Of a stretch of DNA of 64,000 nt, positions 17,693 to 27,600 are shown piece by piece (the stretch's first letter is position 1; every line of letters starts with the position of its first letter). Below the pieces are notes generated by a model. That model worked only from the letters and a program-made list of their open reading frames with translations, did not search any database and was not told where the DNA came from. A program made the translations under genes and the position numbers. This DNA comes from a virus, in IMG/VR virus record IMGVR_UViG_3300015262_000001, positions 62,001-126,000 of that record; one strand, written 5' to 3'.

Positions 17693-18619
17693 TTAGAGTG
17701 GTGAAGGGCTGGAGACGCGGTTCTTGACCGACATCCCTTGGTAATACATGTCGTAGAGACGAGCACAGATCTCGCCCACGGTGATGTCACCATCCTTGTC
17801 AATGTCGAACCCGCTGTTTTGCAGATAAGACTTGGCTTCGATAGGGACAGGAGAATCTTTGCGGAACAGGACTTCGTCCGGACCTTTACCCACCGCAGCA
17901 GGATAGAAGATCGTCAGATAGAAATCCTCGAGACGTTTGTAGACCTTGCCTCGCTTCTGCCACATCTCGAAATACTTGAACACCAGATCAAGTTGATCCA
18001 GTTGGCTCATGGCCTTGACGTCGTCCAGGGTGATATTCAACCCGTACGTCTTGGACAAGTCGGTCACTGCCGCAGTACCGAACTGAATCAGACCGAAGTA
18101 GTTGCTACCGCCGTTGTTCTGTTTATCAGGACGGAAGGTACCGCCTGATTCAAAGCACATGCAGGCCATCAATGCAGAGGCTGCACCCGAGAACATGTTT
18201 TGTTTGCTGCACCAGTCGCGAACCTTCATGCTGAAAGCCGCTGGAACTCGCGTACTCCAACCGAGGTCGTAGAACGGAAGATTGTTGCGCTTGGAATAGC
18301 TGAACAACACCTGGCGCAAACCACCCAGGCTACCGTTACCTGGAATGCCATCCACTGCGCGGGCATAAAGACCAACCAGTTTCAAGTTGCTCTGGATATC
18401 TTTAACCGCTTGTACTGCAACATCGTAGCCAGCTCCTGAGGCAACAGGCAGGGGCACAGAGCGCCCCCCGTTGAGGAACAGGTGGTAGTCCTGAAACATC
18501 TTCAGGACCCCATCCCGACTTCCATTACCCCAGACACCGTCAATAGCGCCGGAGTAGACCTGACCCTCACCGAGGACCACCTGAATGTCTTTAACTCCGT
18601 TGACTGTCTGGAAGATCAT
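17693..18619 (-). CDS. Modular endolysin: two peptidoglycan-binding repeats, transglycosylase-like domain, EF-hand loop
   Basis: 308 residues. It would degrade the host cell wall at lysis. The N-terminus has two peptidoglycan-binding type repeats (about residues 8-47 and 70-110), each with the VKDIQ...G...AIDGVWGNGS pattern. The catalytic domain (about 125-250) resembles SLT-type lysozymes, with Glu157 in CFESGG as the likely catalytic acid and NYFGLIQFG about 17 residues later. Near the C-terminus is a complete EF-hand-like loop, D272 to E283 (DIDKDGDITVGE). There is no signal peptide, so release would need a holin. The N-terminal placement of the binding domains is typical of phiKZ, EL and OBP endolysins. 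It begins 3 bases before the end of the beta gene spacing, with AGGGG ahead of the ATG. Confidence 0.85.
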   Translation of the reverse strand: MIFQTVNGVKDIQVVLGEGQVYSGAIDGVWGNGSRDGVLKMFQDYHLFLNGGRSVPLPVASGAGYDVAVQAVKDIQSNLKLVGLYARAVDGIPGNGSLGGLRQVLFSYSKRNNLPFYDLGWSTRVPAAFSMKVRDWCSKQNMFSGAASALMACMCFESGGTFRPDKQNNGGSNYFGLIQFGTAAVTDLSKTYGLNITLDDVKAMSQLDQLDLVFKYFEMWQKRGKVYKRLEDFYLTIFYPAAVGKGPDEVLFRKDSPVPIEAKSYLQNSGFDIDKDGDITVGEICARLYDMYYQGMSVKNRVSSPSPL

Positions 18620-18621
18620 CT

Positions 18622-21600
18622 TTACTTACCCCTGTAAATGGCAATAGCCTGTTTGGTAACCCCAACCGACAATTCACTTGTGCCCAGTCGATCCCTAAAG
18701 CTCAGTACCATGCGGTTAAAACCGCCTTTAAAACTACACTTGACGTCTACCACACGACCGTCTTGAGTCATCAACGGCTTCTTCATCACACCGTTGACGG
18801 TACCTTTCATCTGGTTGGCAATTACGTATTTGTCCGAGGTGGTAGAACCATCCATGGATTCGACGTAGACGGTAAACAATATCTTCCCTGGTGACAATAC
18901 AGGCTTACTCACGTTGAGGTTGTTACTCACGCTACCTGTTGCAACACTGCCATCAATCGAAGACATACGCTTGCGTTCTTTGTCCGAGGTAGCGACCAGT
19001 TTACGCACACTGTCCGACATCTTTTCCACAGGTGAGTTGTACATCACGTCGATCTTAACGACCTGGCCGTGGTACTTGGAGCGAATCTGTTTGATCCCCA
19101 GACGGTTGATATCCCCGACTTGAGTATTCGTATCTCCAGCCCCTGCCAGGTGGCTCTCTTCAATTTCGCATAAAATCGCGTCGTAGTCGATTTGGTCACC
19201 TTGTTTAACCTTAAAGGTCACAACCTTATCCACGTCTACAGCGAAGGTGTTCTTCGTCAGAAACGGGGTAATCGATTCCTCCATGATCTCTTTCGAAACC
19301 GCGATGGAGTCCTCGTAGGTATCCTGGTCTTCTACCAACGCAATGCGAACTTGCTTGCCGTTAAGCCAAACCACTTGTCCTGGGCAGAACGGGTCACGAG
19401 CAAACCACTGCTTGTCCCAGCCCAGTACTTCACCCTTGGTAAACTTGTCGCCGACTTTCATATCGGTAACACGGGTGTGACGATGGTATTCACCACTGGC
19501 TTCACCAATAACCAAACCCAACGGATACTTTTCAGCAGTACCGTCGTTATAGGTGATTTCCAGATAGTCCTCTTCGACTGCCGTTACCTTGCCATCCTCT
19601 TTAGCCACCTTGCTGTAGAGTTCGGAAGTCCGTTGAGCAATGACGTTGTCATAACCTGTACGGGTGATCGGCATGGTGTAGTTTTCAGCACTGACCGCTT
19701 GAGACGCCTGAGTCGAGGTAAACATCCCACGCTTGGTATCATCCTTGTTCATACCAAATGCCAGATTACCTGTTACCGAATACAGCGAGGTAGCAGATGG
19801 CTTACTCTTGGTGTCAATGTTGCCGCGGTAGTCGAGGATCTGAGGGTCAGAGGTGGTGTAGGTTACGAAACCCACTTTACCACTGTCCTTGTTAGCCTCG
19901 GAGATCTTGCCACGATAGCTCTTAAGCTGAACGCGAGCCCGTTTAACCACTGTGATCTCGCTACGTCCACCAGTACCACCAAAGGTCAACTCTTCCTGAT
20001 CCTTCAACTGGTGGATAGGGTTCACTTCCTCCACTCGGTTAACCGAGGTATCCTTGAGGATGCTCATGATCACAGCTTCAGGGTTGATCTCAAGCTTCTG
20101 CTTACGACCCTTGCCTTTGTTGAAGTACTGACGTGCAGCCCCTACCATGATCTTGTAGTAATGACCAGCGAAACGCTCGTAGCCTACGAAACGCTGCTCT
20201 TCCAATTCCACCTCGTGAGGGGTGTAGTCAGTTTCCAGCAGCTTGGCTGCGTCAATCAGCAGGTAATGAAAGGACTCACTGTAACCCATGCGTTTCAACT
20301 GATCTTTGGTGATCGCGTCAATAAACATTTTGTACAGCAGGTTCATCTCCAGGAACTGCGAAGGACGAACCTTTGGATCCCCCATCAGTGGACCCCAGAT
20401 ACCTTTGTTGTTCAGGTCACTCCGACTGAAGTTACTGATGTTGTTCAACTTAGGCATACCACCAAAGATCAGGGTGGTCAGTTTCTCACGACGGTTGAAG
20501 ATCAGATACTCGTCGTTGAACTGGATGGCGTACTCGTCGTCAGCCAACTTAGGACGCGTCCCCATCGGCACACTGCGGGTCGTTGCCTTAATGATCTTCA
20601 GCAGGTCATCAATCCCGAAGTAGTAACACAGGACTACACCCAACGGGAACTGAAAGCCGCTGATGTTGATCACGGCATGTTCATTGGGCGCTTTGCTGAA
20701 GTTGATCCCCATCAACCCTTCAAAGGTGTTAAACTCAACACCATCCAGGTAGAGGTTGCCGTAGCTGTCGATCGTGATTGGTTTCTTGTTCTTGACGCCT
20801 ACCAGGAACATGTCCGGTTTGGTAAACTTCTTGAACTCAGGATGTTCTTCCAACAACTTCTCGATGCGGAAGTCCAGCAGGTATCCACCCACGTTGATCC
20901 ACTGGAAGCGACTGGCCAGGATGGTGTAGATCCGCGGACCGGTATAGTCACGGTTACGACCATTACCACGACTCAACGTGATATCCTTGTCAGCCATAGC
21001 GCGCAGCAGGATCTGTTTCTTCAGCCACACCCCCAGGTCATCCACCACCTTCTTGCTACGGGTCACCATCAACTGGCGGTCATAGTGAGAGGTCAGCAGC
21101 ACAGTGCTTGCATCGATCTTGCGGATCGGCAGTTCCATGCGTTGCAGTTGCAGGTGAGACTTAACCCCGTCAACAGTAAAGGAGCCGTCTTTATTCACCT
21201 TAGGGAAACGAACCTGGTGAGTCGACTGCTCCCCATCAACGTGATGGACTTGCATTGTCATGACGTCGTAGGAACCCTCTACACCATGAATCTCTTCATG
21301 CTTGTAGTCGTTCAACGCAAAACCTGCGTTCTGGATACCCACCGCCATGCGAGCGATGTCCTTATACAGGAACTTGTCCACATAACCCTGCTTCAAGACT
21401 TTGGCACGGCTCTGGAGCATCGATTGATCGAGAATCGTGGGGAAGTTACCTTCGATCTTTGCGTCGCTGAGAAGTGACTTCAGCTCCTCTGGTTTGATCT
21501 CCATGTATTCAGCCAGACTCTGACCGTTTTCCATTTCAATGTGATAAACCTGAGTAGCCTTGCGCATGAAGAACTGCTGTTCTGCAACAGACAGACTGCC

Positions 21601-22992
21601 TTCACGAGCCTTCTCTTCCAGTGCTGCGGATACCCCACTTTCAAACGAGGTGAACGGGTCCTTCTTGATGGAGACTTCGCCAACCACTTTATCCTGTTCG
21701 AGCAGACGATCATCTACATGTGAGGTCCAGTCTTCAGTGCTTTCAGGATTTGTTCCGTCTCCCTCTTGTCCGGTCCCTTCATCACTTCCGTCGTCAGCTC
21801 CTTGACTACCACCGAAAGCATCACGGAGAGGATCAGGATGACCAGTAGTTCGCCCACCGTCATTTTTGCGAGGAAGCGTTCCTTCTCCGGATCCACCGGA
21901 TGTTTTACCTTTCCCTTTCTCAGCTCGCGACGCCTCTGCATCCAGGCGCCCAGCCGTCTCTGCTTCTTCTCCTCTTCCATCTTCCTTTTCCTCTTTTACC
22001 ACTTCCTCTTCCGAGACACCACCCCGGGTAAGGTTAAGCAAGGCCAGGTAAACACGTTTAGACGCATTCAAACGTTTACTGTGTTTCTCACGCTCGCTCT
22101 TTGGCGAGTCTCCATCCTTGGGCTTTGCTTTCGGATCCATTTCTGCATCCAACCACCCTTTCAGTGTACCGAGGTGAATTACCAGCGCACGACTGTTAAA
22201 CACAAAGATCAGGTGGAAATCTTCGATCGCTTTATCAGAAAGCTTATTTAGCAGACTGTATTCGTAGTCACCGAACAGGAAAGCCATCCAGTCCATCAAC
22301 CAGTAGGAACTTTCCTGCTTGGTGGTCCGTACAGTTTTGTTGCTGGCCAGTGGCTTACCGTCACGGAAGCTTTCAACGTAATGATCGTAGTCGACCATCA
22401 GTTCGGTAAACGACGGCATGTGCAGCGGCAGGTCAATGCGGTGGAACTGCTTGCGGCGTTTACCACGTTCAGCTTCTTCGTTAACACCGTCCATCAACAG
22501 ATTGAAGTGGTTGTAGAACCGCTCGAAGTTGATGAACAGAGAAGCCCGTGGATGCCAGAGCATATCGGCAAGACCGTAGCTCTTAACAATCAGAACCTTG
22601 TCCTTGTTGTAGACCGTGTTGATATCCTTGGTCCAGTTGTACTTGTAGTGCGAACCGCGATAACCCAGGATAACTTTACGAGGTTCGATCTGTACAGCAC
22701 GACCGCTACCAATCACCGGGGTGTACTTGGCCGGAAACTCGATAAACACTTCATCAGGGTAGTTGCTGATAAAGGCTTCGGAAATCGACGGGCCGATCTC
22801 TTGTGGGTTGTTTGGGAAGAAGTGAACCAACGAAGAACGTGGCAAGATGATCTCGCCAATCCCGATAAAGACAGGGGCGATCAACTCTTGACGCTTACGC
22901 TGTACAAAGGCGCGGTAGAACTGAGGATAGAGTGCTTCATCCCCCGTCACAGCGTCTAGGGGACTCAGCGTGTTCGCCGATGGGATATTCAT
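18622..22992 (-). CDS. RNA polymerase beta subunit, N-terminal and central part (virion polymerase, gp178-like)
   Basis: 1456 residues starting at the ATG at 22992 (MNIPSANTLSPLD); the open frame upstream belongs to the overlapping beta-prime gene. Beta-type landmarks: VEDQDTYEDSIAVSKE at about residue 1225 (matching NFEDSILVSE of bacterial beta) and, near the end, SDKYVIANQMKGTVNGVMKK followed by GGFNRMVLSF, matching the GDKxAGRHGNKGVIS and VPSRMNIGQ blocks. The protein ends there, so the C-terminal clamp part of beta is missing and is probably supplied by the 226-residue protein at 39003. Residues about 330-445 are a low-complexity acidic, glycine-rich linker that also hides another reading frame. 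Such split polymerases are packaged in phiKZ-like virions and transcribe early genes. Confidence 0.85.
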   Translation of the reverse strand: MNIPSANTLSPLDAVTGDEALYPQFYRAFVQRKRQELIAPVFIGIGEIILPRSSLVHFFPNNPQEIGPSISEAFISNYPDEVFIEFPAKYTPVIGSGRAVQIEPRKVILGYRGSHYKYNWTKDINTVYNKDKVLIVKSYGLADMLWHPRASLFINFERFYNHFNLLMDGVNEEAERGKRRKQFHRIDLPLHMPSFTELMVDYDHYVESFRDGKPLASNKTVRTTKQESSYWLMDWMAFLFGDYEYSLLNKLSDKAIEDFHLIFVFNSRALVIHLGTLKGWLDAEMDPKAKPKDGDSPKSEREKHSKRLNASKRVYLALLNLTRGGVSEEEVVKEEKEDGRGEEAETAGRLDAEASRAEKGKGKTSGGSGEGTLPRKNDGGRTTGHPDPLRDAFGGSQGADDGSDEGTGQEGDGTNPESTEDWTSHVDDRLLEQDKVVGEVSIKKDPFTSFESGVSAALEEKAREGSLSVAEQQFFMRKATQVYHIEMENGQSLAEYMEIKPEELKSLLSDAKIEGNFPTILDQSMLQSRAKVLKQGYVDKFLYKDIARMAVGIQNAGFALNDYKHEEIHGVEGSYDVMTMQVHHVDGEQSTHQVRFPKVNKDGSFTVDGVKSHLQLQRMELPIRKIDASTVLLTSHYDRQLMVTRSKKVVDDLGVWLKKQILLRAMADKDITLSRGNGRNRDYTGPRIYTILASRFQWINVGGYLLDFRIEKLLEEHPEFKKFTKPDMFLVGVKNKKPITIDSYGNLYLDGVEFNTFEGLMGINFSKAPNEHAVINISGFQFPLGVVLCYYFGIDDLLKIIKATTRSVPMGTRPKLADDEYAIQFNDEYLIFNRREKLTTLIFGGMPKLNNISNFSRSDLNNKGIWGPLMGDPKVRPSQFLEMNLLYKMFIDAITKDQLKRMGYSESFHYLLIDAAKLLETDYTPHEVELEEQRFVGYERFAGHYYKIMVGAARQYFNKGKGRKQKLEINPEAVIMSILKDTSVNRVEEVNPIHQLKDQEELTFGGTGGRSEITVVKRARVQLKSYRGKISEANKDSGKVGFVTYTTSDPQILDYRGNIDTKSKPSATSLYSVTGNLAFGMNKDDTKRGMFTSTQASQAVSAENYTMPITRTGYDNVIAQRTSELYSKVAKEDGKVTAVEEDYLEITYNDGTAEKYPLGLVIGEASGEYHRHTRVTDMKVGDKFTKGEVLGWDKQWFARDPFCPGQVVWLNGKQVRIALVEDQDTYEDSIAVSKEIMEESITPFLTKNTFAVDVDKVVTFKVKQGDQIDYDAILCEIEESHLAGAGDTNTQVGDINRLGIKQIRSKYHGQVVKIDVMYNSPVEKMSDSVRKLVATSDKERKRMSSIDGSVATGSVSNNLNVSKPVLSPGKILFTVYVESMDGSTTSDKYVIANQMKGTVNGVMKKPLMTQDGRVVDVKCSFKGGFNRMVLSFRDRLGTSELSVGVTKQAIAIYRGK
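21714..21980 (-). CDS. Candidate nested membrane protein inside the beta gene, 88 aa
   Basis: An 88-codon frame overlapping the beta gene in a different register, located exactly over the low-complexity linker. GAGG lies 9 bases before its ATG. The product is very basic at first (RRLGAWMQRRRELRKGKVKH), then has one hydrophobic segment of about 18 residues (42-59, VGELLVILILSVMLSVVV), then a charged tail: the layout of a single-span membrane protein with its N-terminus inside. Its codons end mostly in G or C over the hydrophobic part, whereas the beta-frame codons there end mostly in T. The endolysin gene follows in the same transcript, so a lysis accessory role is conceivable. It may still be a chance frame. 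Confidence 0.4.
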   Translation of the reverse strand: MEEEKKQRRLGAWMQRRRELRKGKVKHPVDPEKERFLAKMTVGELLVILILSVMLSVVVKELTTEVMKGPDKRETEQILKALKTGPHM

Positions 22993-22996
22993 ACCT

Positions 22997-24613
22997 TTAT
23001 TTCTCCATACCGCTGGTGGCGGCTTTGAGCATAAACAAAATGGGTTCGTTAACAGGGTCGTAAAGGAACCGATTGCTACCGCTGATGTAATACTCGCGCT
23101 TACCAAACAGATCGTTAACCTGAGCCTTGCTGTCTTCAGCACACACACTGTTACTGTTGAGCATGTCACCATCGTGGTCGGAGTCGAGACCGGCTTCACG
23201 ACTTGGGTCTACTGACATGGCATCAAAGTAGTCTGGCTTTTCAATGTTGTGCGGATAGCGCATGCATTCTTCAAGCACTTCCCACTCAGTATCACGGATG
23301 ACCCGAGGCTTGGCGCCTTCAATGCTCAGGAGGTTAACCTTGGCAGGGAAGATAGAACCAATACCAATTACCGGGTAACGTGTCTGTTGGGAGACCTGGT
23401 CACCAATCGTCTTGTGGCAAGAGAGGTAGTAGAGCTGCATGTAGGTGATTGGAGTCACCAGTTTACGATCCTTACCCGCTGGCAGGTCGTTGATGTCACT
23501 CAGGACACAAACATCATGACCGTCGTCGTACACCAGCGCCAGATAGTGCCCAGAAAGGATGATGGGTTTGGAGCGGAGTCGAGCATTTCCGAAACCGTTG
23601 AAGAGTTTGGAGATGCCTGTGGCAGTTGACCACTTTTCGACAACGGCTGCTGAGACCTCAACATATTCATACTCCAGTGTCTTGGTATTGACTAACTTGA
23701 CGTTTTGGGATCCTGGGCTAAAGATGGTACCCAGGTACTTGGTGAGCAGTGCGTGAATGCAAACGTACTGAAAGTTCAGCAGCGCTTGATAGAGGCCCAT
23801 GTCCACCGAGTTGGGGTTGACCCCATTCCCTTTGTGCAAGTGCTCCCTGGAGACCTTACGAGCGGTAATAACGTTACGGGTACCCGATACCACGCCACGA
23901 GTAGAAACCCGCCGCTGGAACAGACCCGACTTACCGTCCATCAGATCAAAGATGTATTGGTCGATATCGTTGTAGGAACTCTGAAGACCCCAGCGCACTG
24001 TGTCATACAGTGGGTTATCACCATCTTCCTTACTACCCAGCGACACCACACGAGTGCGGAACAAAAGCTTGCGATAAAAGTCGGTGATCTCTGGTTCAAC
24101 AGTAGTGCCGTCCGGCTGGAACTCGATGTCCCGTAGCCCGGCAGGTGGAACCAGGACCTTGGCAGCCAATGCAATCGGCTTGAACCGTTGGACCAGCTCA
24201 ACCTTTTGTTTACGCTTGTAGCTCTCGGACAGAGTCGGCTGCAATTCTTTGAAGTGACTGATAAAGAAACTGAAACCAGTCTCCCCGTCGAGGAGGTTGG
24301 ATTTTATGAAATCTTTGGCCTGTGGGTCCCAGACGGCGTATTCCGTGCCTTTGAGAATTCCGAGGTAAAGCGACTTTGTTTGAATCATCGCTTTAAAGTA
24401 AGTTGGGTTGAATATTTCTAATTTGGTGTCAATGTACGCTTCGGTTTCGTCGCGCTCTTTGCTACCCAACTTGCCGAAGATTTCAGGAGAATAAAGACCT
24501 TCCTCATTGAGGTTTTGGGTCATGCCTTCAAATGCGTCAGTGGACGTCACCGGCATAAATACAGGCGGTGTGATTTTGTTAAAGTCCAGTAACGTAAGGT
24601 TTGTGGGTTTCAT
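22997..24613 (-). CDS. RNA polymerase beta-prime subunit, N-terminal part with catalytic aspartates (gp180-like)
   Basis: 538 residues. LDSDHDGDMLNSN near the C-terminus (D479, D481, D483) matches the absolutely conserved NADFDGD of beta-prime, whose three aspartates bind the catalytic magnesium, so this is the catalytic half. It ends soon after that motif, so the beta-prime C-terminal part must be encoded elsewhere, outside this window. Its stop lies 4 bases before the beta start, so the two are co-translated. The ATG is preceded by AAGGGA and lies 27 bases from the divergent ATG of the giant virion protein. Place and partner genes suggest the virion-packaged enzyme rather than the second, non-virion polymerase; this is inference from gene order. 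Confidence 0.85.
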   Translation of the reverse strand: MKPTNLTLLDFNKITPPVFMPVTSTDAFEGMTQNLNEEGLYSPEIFGKLGSKERDETEAYIDTKLEIFNPTYFKAMIQTKSLYLGILKGTEYAVWDPQAKDFIKSNLLDGETGFSFFISHFKELQPTLSESYKRKQKVELVQRFKPIALAAKVLVPPAGLRDIEFQPDGTTVEPEITDFYRKLLFRTRVVSLGSKEDGDNPLYDTVRWGLQSSYNDIDQYIFDLMDGKSGLFQRRVSTRGVVSGTRNVITARKVSREHLHKGNGVNPNSVDMGLYQALLNFQYVCIHALLTKYLGTIFSPGSQNVKLVNTKTLEYEYVEVSAAVVEKWSTATGISKLFNGFGNARLRSKPIILSGHYLALVYDDGHDVCVLSDINDLPAGKDRKLVTPITYMQLYYLSCHKTIGDQVSQQTRYPVIGIGSIFPAKVNLLSIEGAKPRVIRDTEWEVLEECMRYPHNIEKPDYFDAMSVDPSREAGLDSDHDGDMLNSNSVCAEDSKAQVNDLFGKREYYISGSNRFLYDPVNEPILFMLKAATSGMEK

Positions 24614-24640
24614 TTAAAAATTATCCCTTGGGAGTTAAAG
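24614..24640. promoter_or_regulatory. 27-base divergent start region with overlapping ribosome binding sites
   Basis: The starts of beta-prime (minus) and the giant virion protein (plus) are separated by 27 bases. The element CCCTTGGGAG supplies GGGAG to the plus gene and, read from the other strand, AAGGGA to the minus gene, so the two ribosome binding sites overlap. There is no room for two full promoters. Confidence 0.55.
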
Positions 24641-27600
24641 ATGGCCGATGATTTCGATTCATGGGACGATGATCCCTTTGGTGGCGATCTAGACTTTGAC
24701 GACGATTTCGATAAACCCAAAGCAGGTTTTATCAGAAGCTTTGCTACTGGCTTCCTTTCGGGTGTCGTCGGCAAGACCGTAGGTGACACCGATGCCAGGG
24801 TTAACACCCTCAAAATGGTTTTGCCCAATACTTGGCTCGGGACGTTCAGTAACGTCGCCCTGCTAAACCAGCGCCGTAAGGAGGTAATGGAGGAGATTAA
24901 AGGGGATAGTTACCAGACGGTACAGGATCTCCAGTATCTCGCACAACGGGCCGGGACCAAACTGGGTAAAGGGGGTCCTAATAAAATCTCCGATCAACTG
25001 ATGAAATTCAGTTCCCATGATTTCTCGGACTGGGAAAAGGTCGATTATAGCGGTGACGGCGACAGTCCTCCCCGTATGGGTGAGACCACTGACGACGAAG
25101 TCAAAATGGTCATGGAGGCAAGTGAAGCCAATTCCTTGCTAGAACGTTCGACCATGGAAACCATTGCAGACCGTACGATGAGTATGATGTCTGAGGTGGG
25201 TGGTCGTACCATTGGTAGCATGAATGGCATGAACCGTGCGCTGGTGCGTAATAACCAGCTCATGGAACAGTTGGTTGACTTCCAGCGCCGAGTGCAGGCA
25301 CGTAACGATGCCATGCAACTCAACGTCATGACGCGGATGTACCTGACGAACGCCAAGTACTACAAGTTCCAGGAAGTAGCGCAGCACCGCGTTATCGCTG
25401 AATTGAAAAGCATCCGCGAATTCTCGAAGATGTCTGACTATGAGAAGACCTCTCACGGCCAGGCCATTCGTAAAGAAATCCGCTCGCAGTTCTTCAGCAC
25501 GGTCAAGAGCAAGTTCGGTGGCATCTCTGAGTTCATCAACGACAAGTTCGGTAAGGATGCACGGACTGGCACGATCGGTGCCGTAGGTGACGTTGTAGGC
25601 TCTGTACGCATGGCTGCTGAGATGACTGAGGGCATGACCCTCAATCTCGGTGACATCGCTGGTAACGCCGCGGCTGGCTTGTTCATCAGTCAACTGCCTC
25701 GCATCATGAAGTCTGGTAAGGCACGTGAGTACCTGGCCAAGTTCAAGAAGAACTATCCGAAACAAGCGAAGTGGGCAGAAGACGCCTATAAGCGAATGGA
25801 GGATCTGGGTAACGTAGCGACTTACACCACTGGTAACGCAGCAGGTTTGGTTAACGCCATGCAGCGCCACTATGTAGGTGGCATGGACGTTAATGCTCAC
25901 GAGAACTACGACGAGTACCTGGCTTCGTTACCGCCTGGTGCCAAGCCTACTCCTAAGCTGGAATGGGAAGTCCTCAACACCCTGAAGAAAACTGCTAACA
26001 AAGGGTTGGGTGCGTTGTATGAGAACACCTGGTCGAGCAGTGGTAGTCGTTACTCCCTGACTAACCGTACGTTGGCTGATAGCTACGAGCAGTCACAGTG
26101 GACCCGTCGCAGTGACCGTACCCTGAACGAAATCATTCCTCAGTGGCTGAGCCAGATCCACCTGTCGTTGGAAAAACAACGTACCGGTGATGATCGCATG
26201 AAGCCAATGTCGTATGACTACGTGAAGGCTCGTTTCATTTCGCATGAACAAAAGGTTAATAACGTTGTTAACAAGGTTATCGACCGTAACAGCTTCAGTT
26301 CGGTGGCTACGTCCTCCAACAACATCACAGACACGATTGACCAACTGGGTTTAGGTGCACTCAGCCCTGAGGCCAAGAAAGCGCTGTCGATGGAACTGAT
26401 CATGGGTAGCGATAAGGAAGAGGCGTTTACGCCTTGGAACTTCCTGAAGCTGGATGAGCACTCCGGGGTATCCCCAAAGGTTGCTAAAGAAATCCGTCGT
26501 GCCATGAAAGCTGCGTTCGACATCACTGACGATCACATCAGCGCCTTTGAAGGAGGTAGCGATGCGGACCGTATCAAGATGGCTGGTTACCTGCCAACTG
26601 AAAAGGCTCGTAAGAATGTTGTCGGTGTGGCCGATGCTGTTAAAAGCCTTGGCAACCTGGTTCCGGATATTGCTGCACAGTTGGACATTCATAAAGGCAC
26701 CGGTAGTTACGATGCCTTGAAAGAATCGGGGTTGGTCACCACGGACGAGTATAACCGTGATGACATCAACATGGACATGATCAAGCAGGCCATTGCCTCC
26801 TACATTGAGGACCCTAGTCGTCGCAATCCGACCATTCCTGATCGTGCCCCTCTCCCGACGCGCCCGGGGAGCTTTGGTGGTTTCCCCTACACTGTACCGA
26901 CCTTCGGCAACAGAACGCCTGTAATCCCCGGAGAGGACTCCCCAGAGGGTCTTAAAGTCCAAGGAATGGACAAGCTGACTGAATCACTGGGAAGTATCGG
27001 TGATTTGAAGACAGCCATCAACAACATGGGCGGTCCTAGCAACCCTCTGGCTCAGATGTTGAACCTGGATCCGTTGAACGCCGGCATGACCACTCTGAAC
27101 GAGCAGGTTAAGCGTCTGGTGGAAATGGGCGGTGAACGTAATGACCTCCTTACACGCATCCTCAACGGTCAACCGGGTGGTGGCAAGCCGCCAACTTCAG
27201 AAGACCAGCATGACGTCACTGCTGGTAAGCGGTCGATCATCGACCGTCTGAAAGCAACCAACCTGAAGGACATGTTCAACAAGGGTGTGGACAAGCTGCT
27301 GGATGCTCAACCTCTGGTATTGGGTGGTCTCCTGGGTGGCCTTGCTGCTTATGCGTTCCATGACCCTAAAGCAGCTGCATTGCTGGGTGGTGGTGCTGCG
27401 GTGGCATTGGCTTACGGCAGGTTTCACAGCATGTCCAAGGCCCGTGAGGCTCTGGATAGTGAAGACCTTTACGAAGAAGGTTCCGACGTTCCGATCCTGG
27501 AAGCTAACAAGCTGGCCAACCGCAACTACTACGATGCGACGAAAGGATTCCTCATTACGTCCTGGAAGCAAATCACCGGTAGTGTCAAGGACATGACCAA

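Noticed and set aside
19192-21477. 761-codon plus-strand frame opposite the beta gene
   Set aside because: Same reason: antisense shadow of a codon-biased gene with clear RNA polymerase motifs.
21480-21713. 77-codon frame following the nested frame in the same register
   Set aside because: No start signal, arginine/serine-rich composition typical of a shadow frame, and it overlies well-conserved beta sequence.
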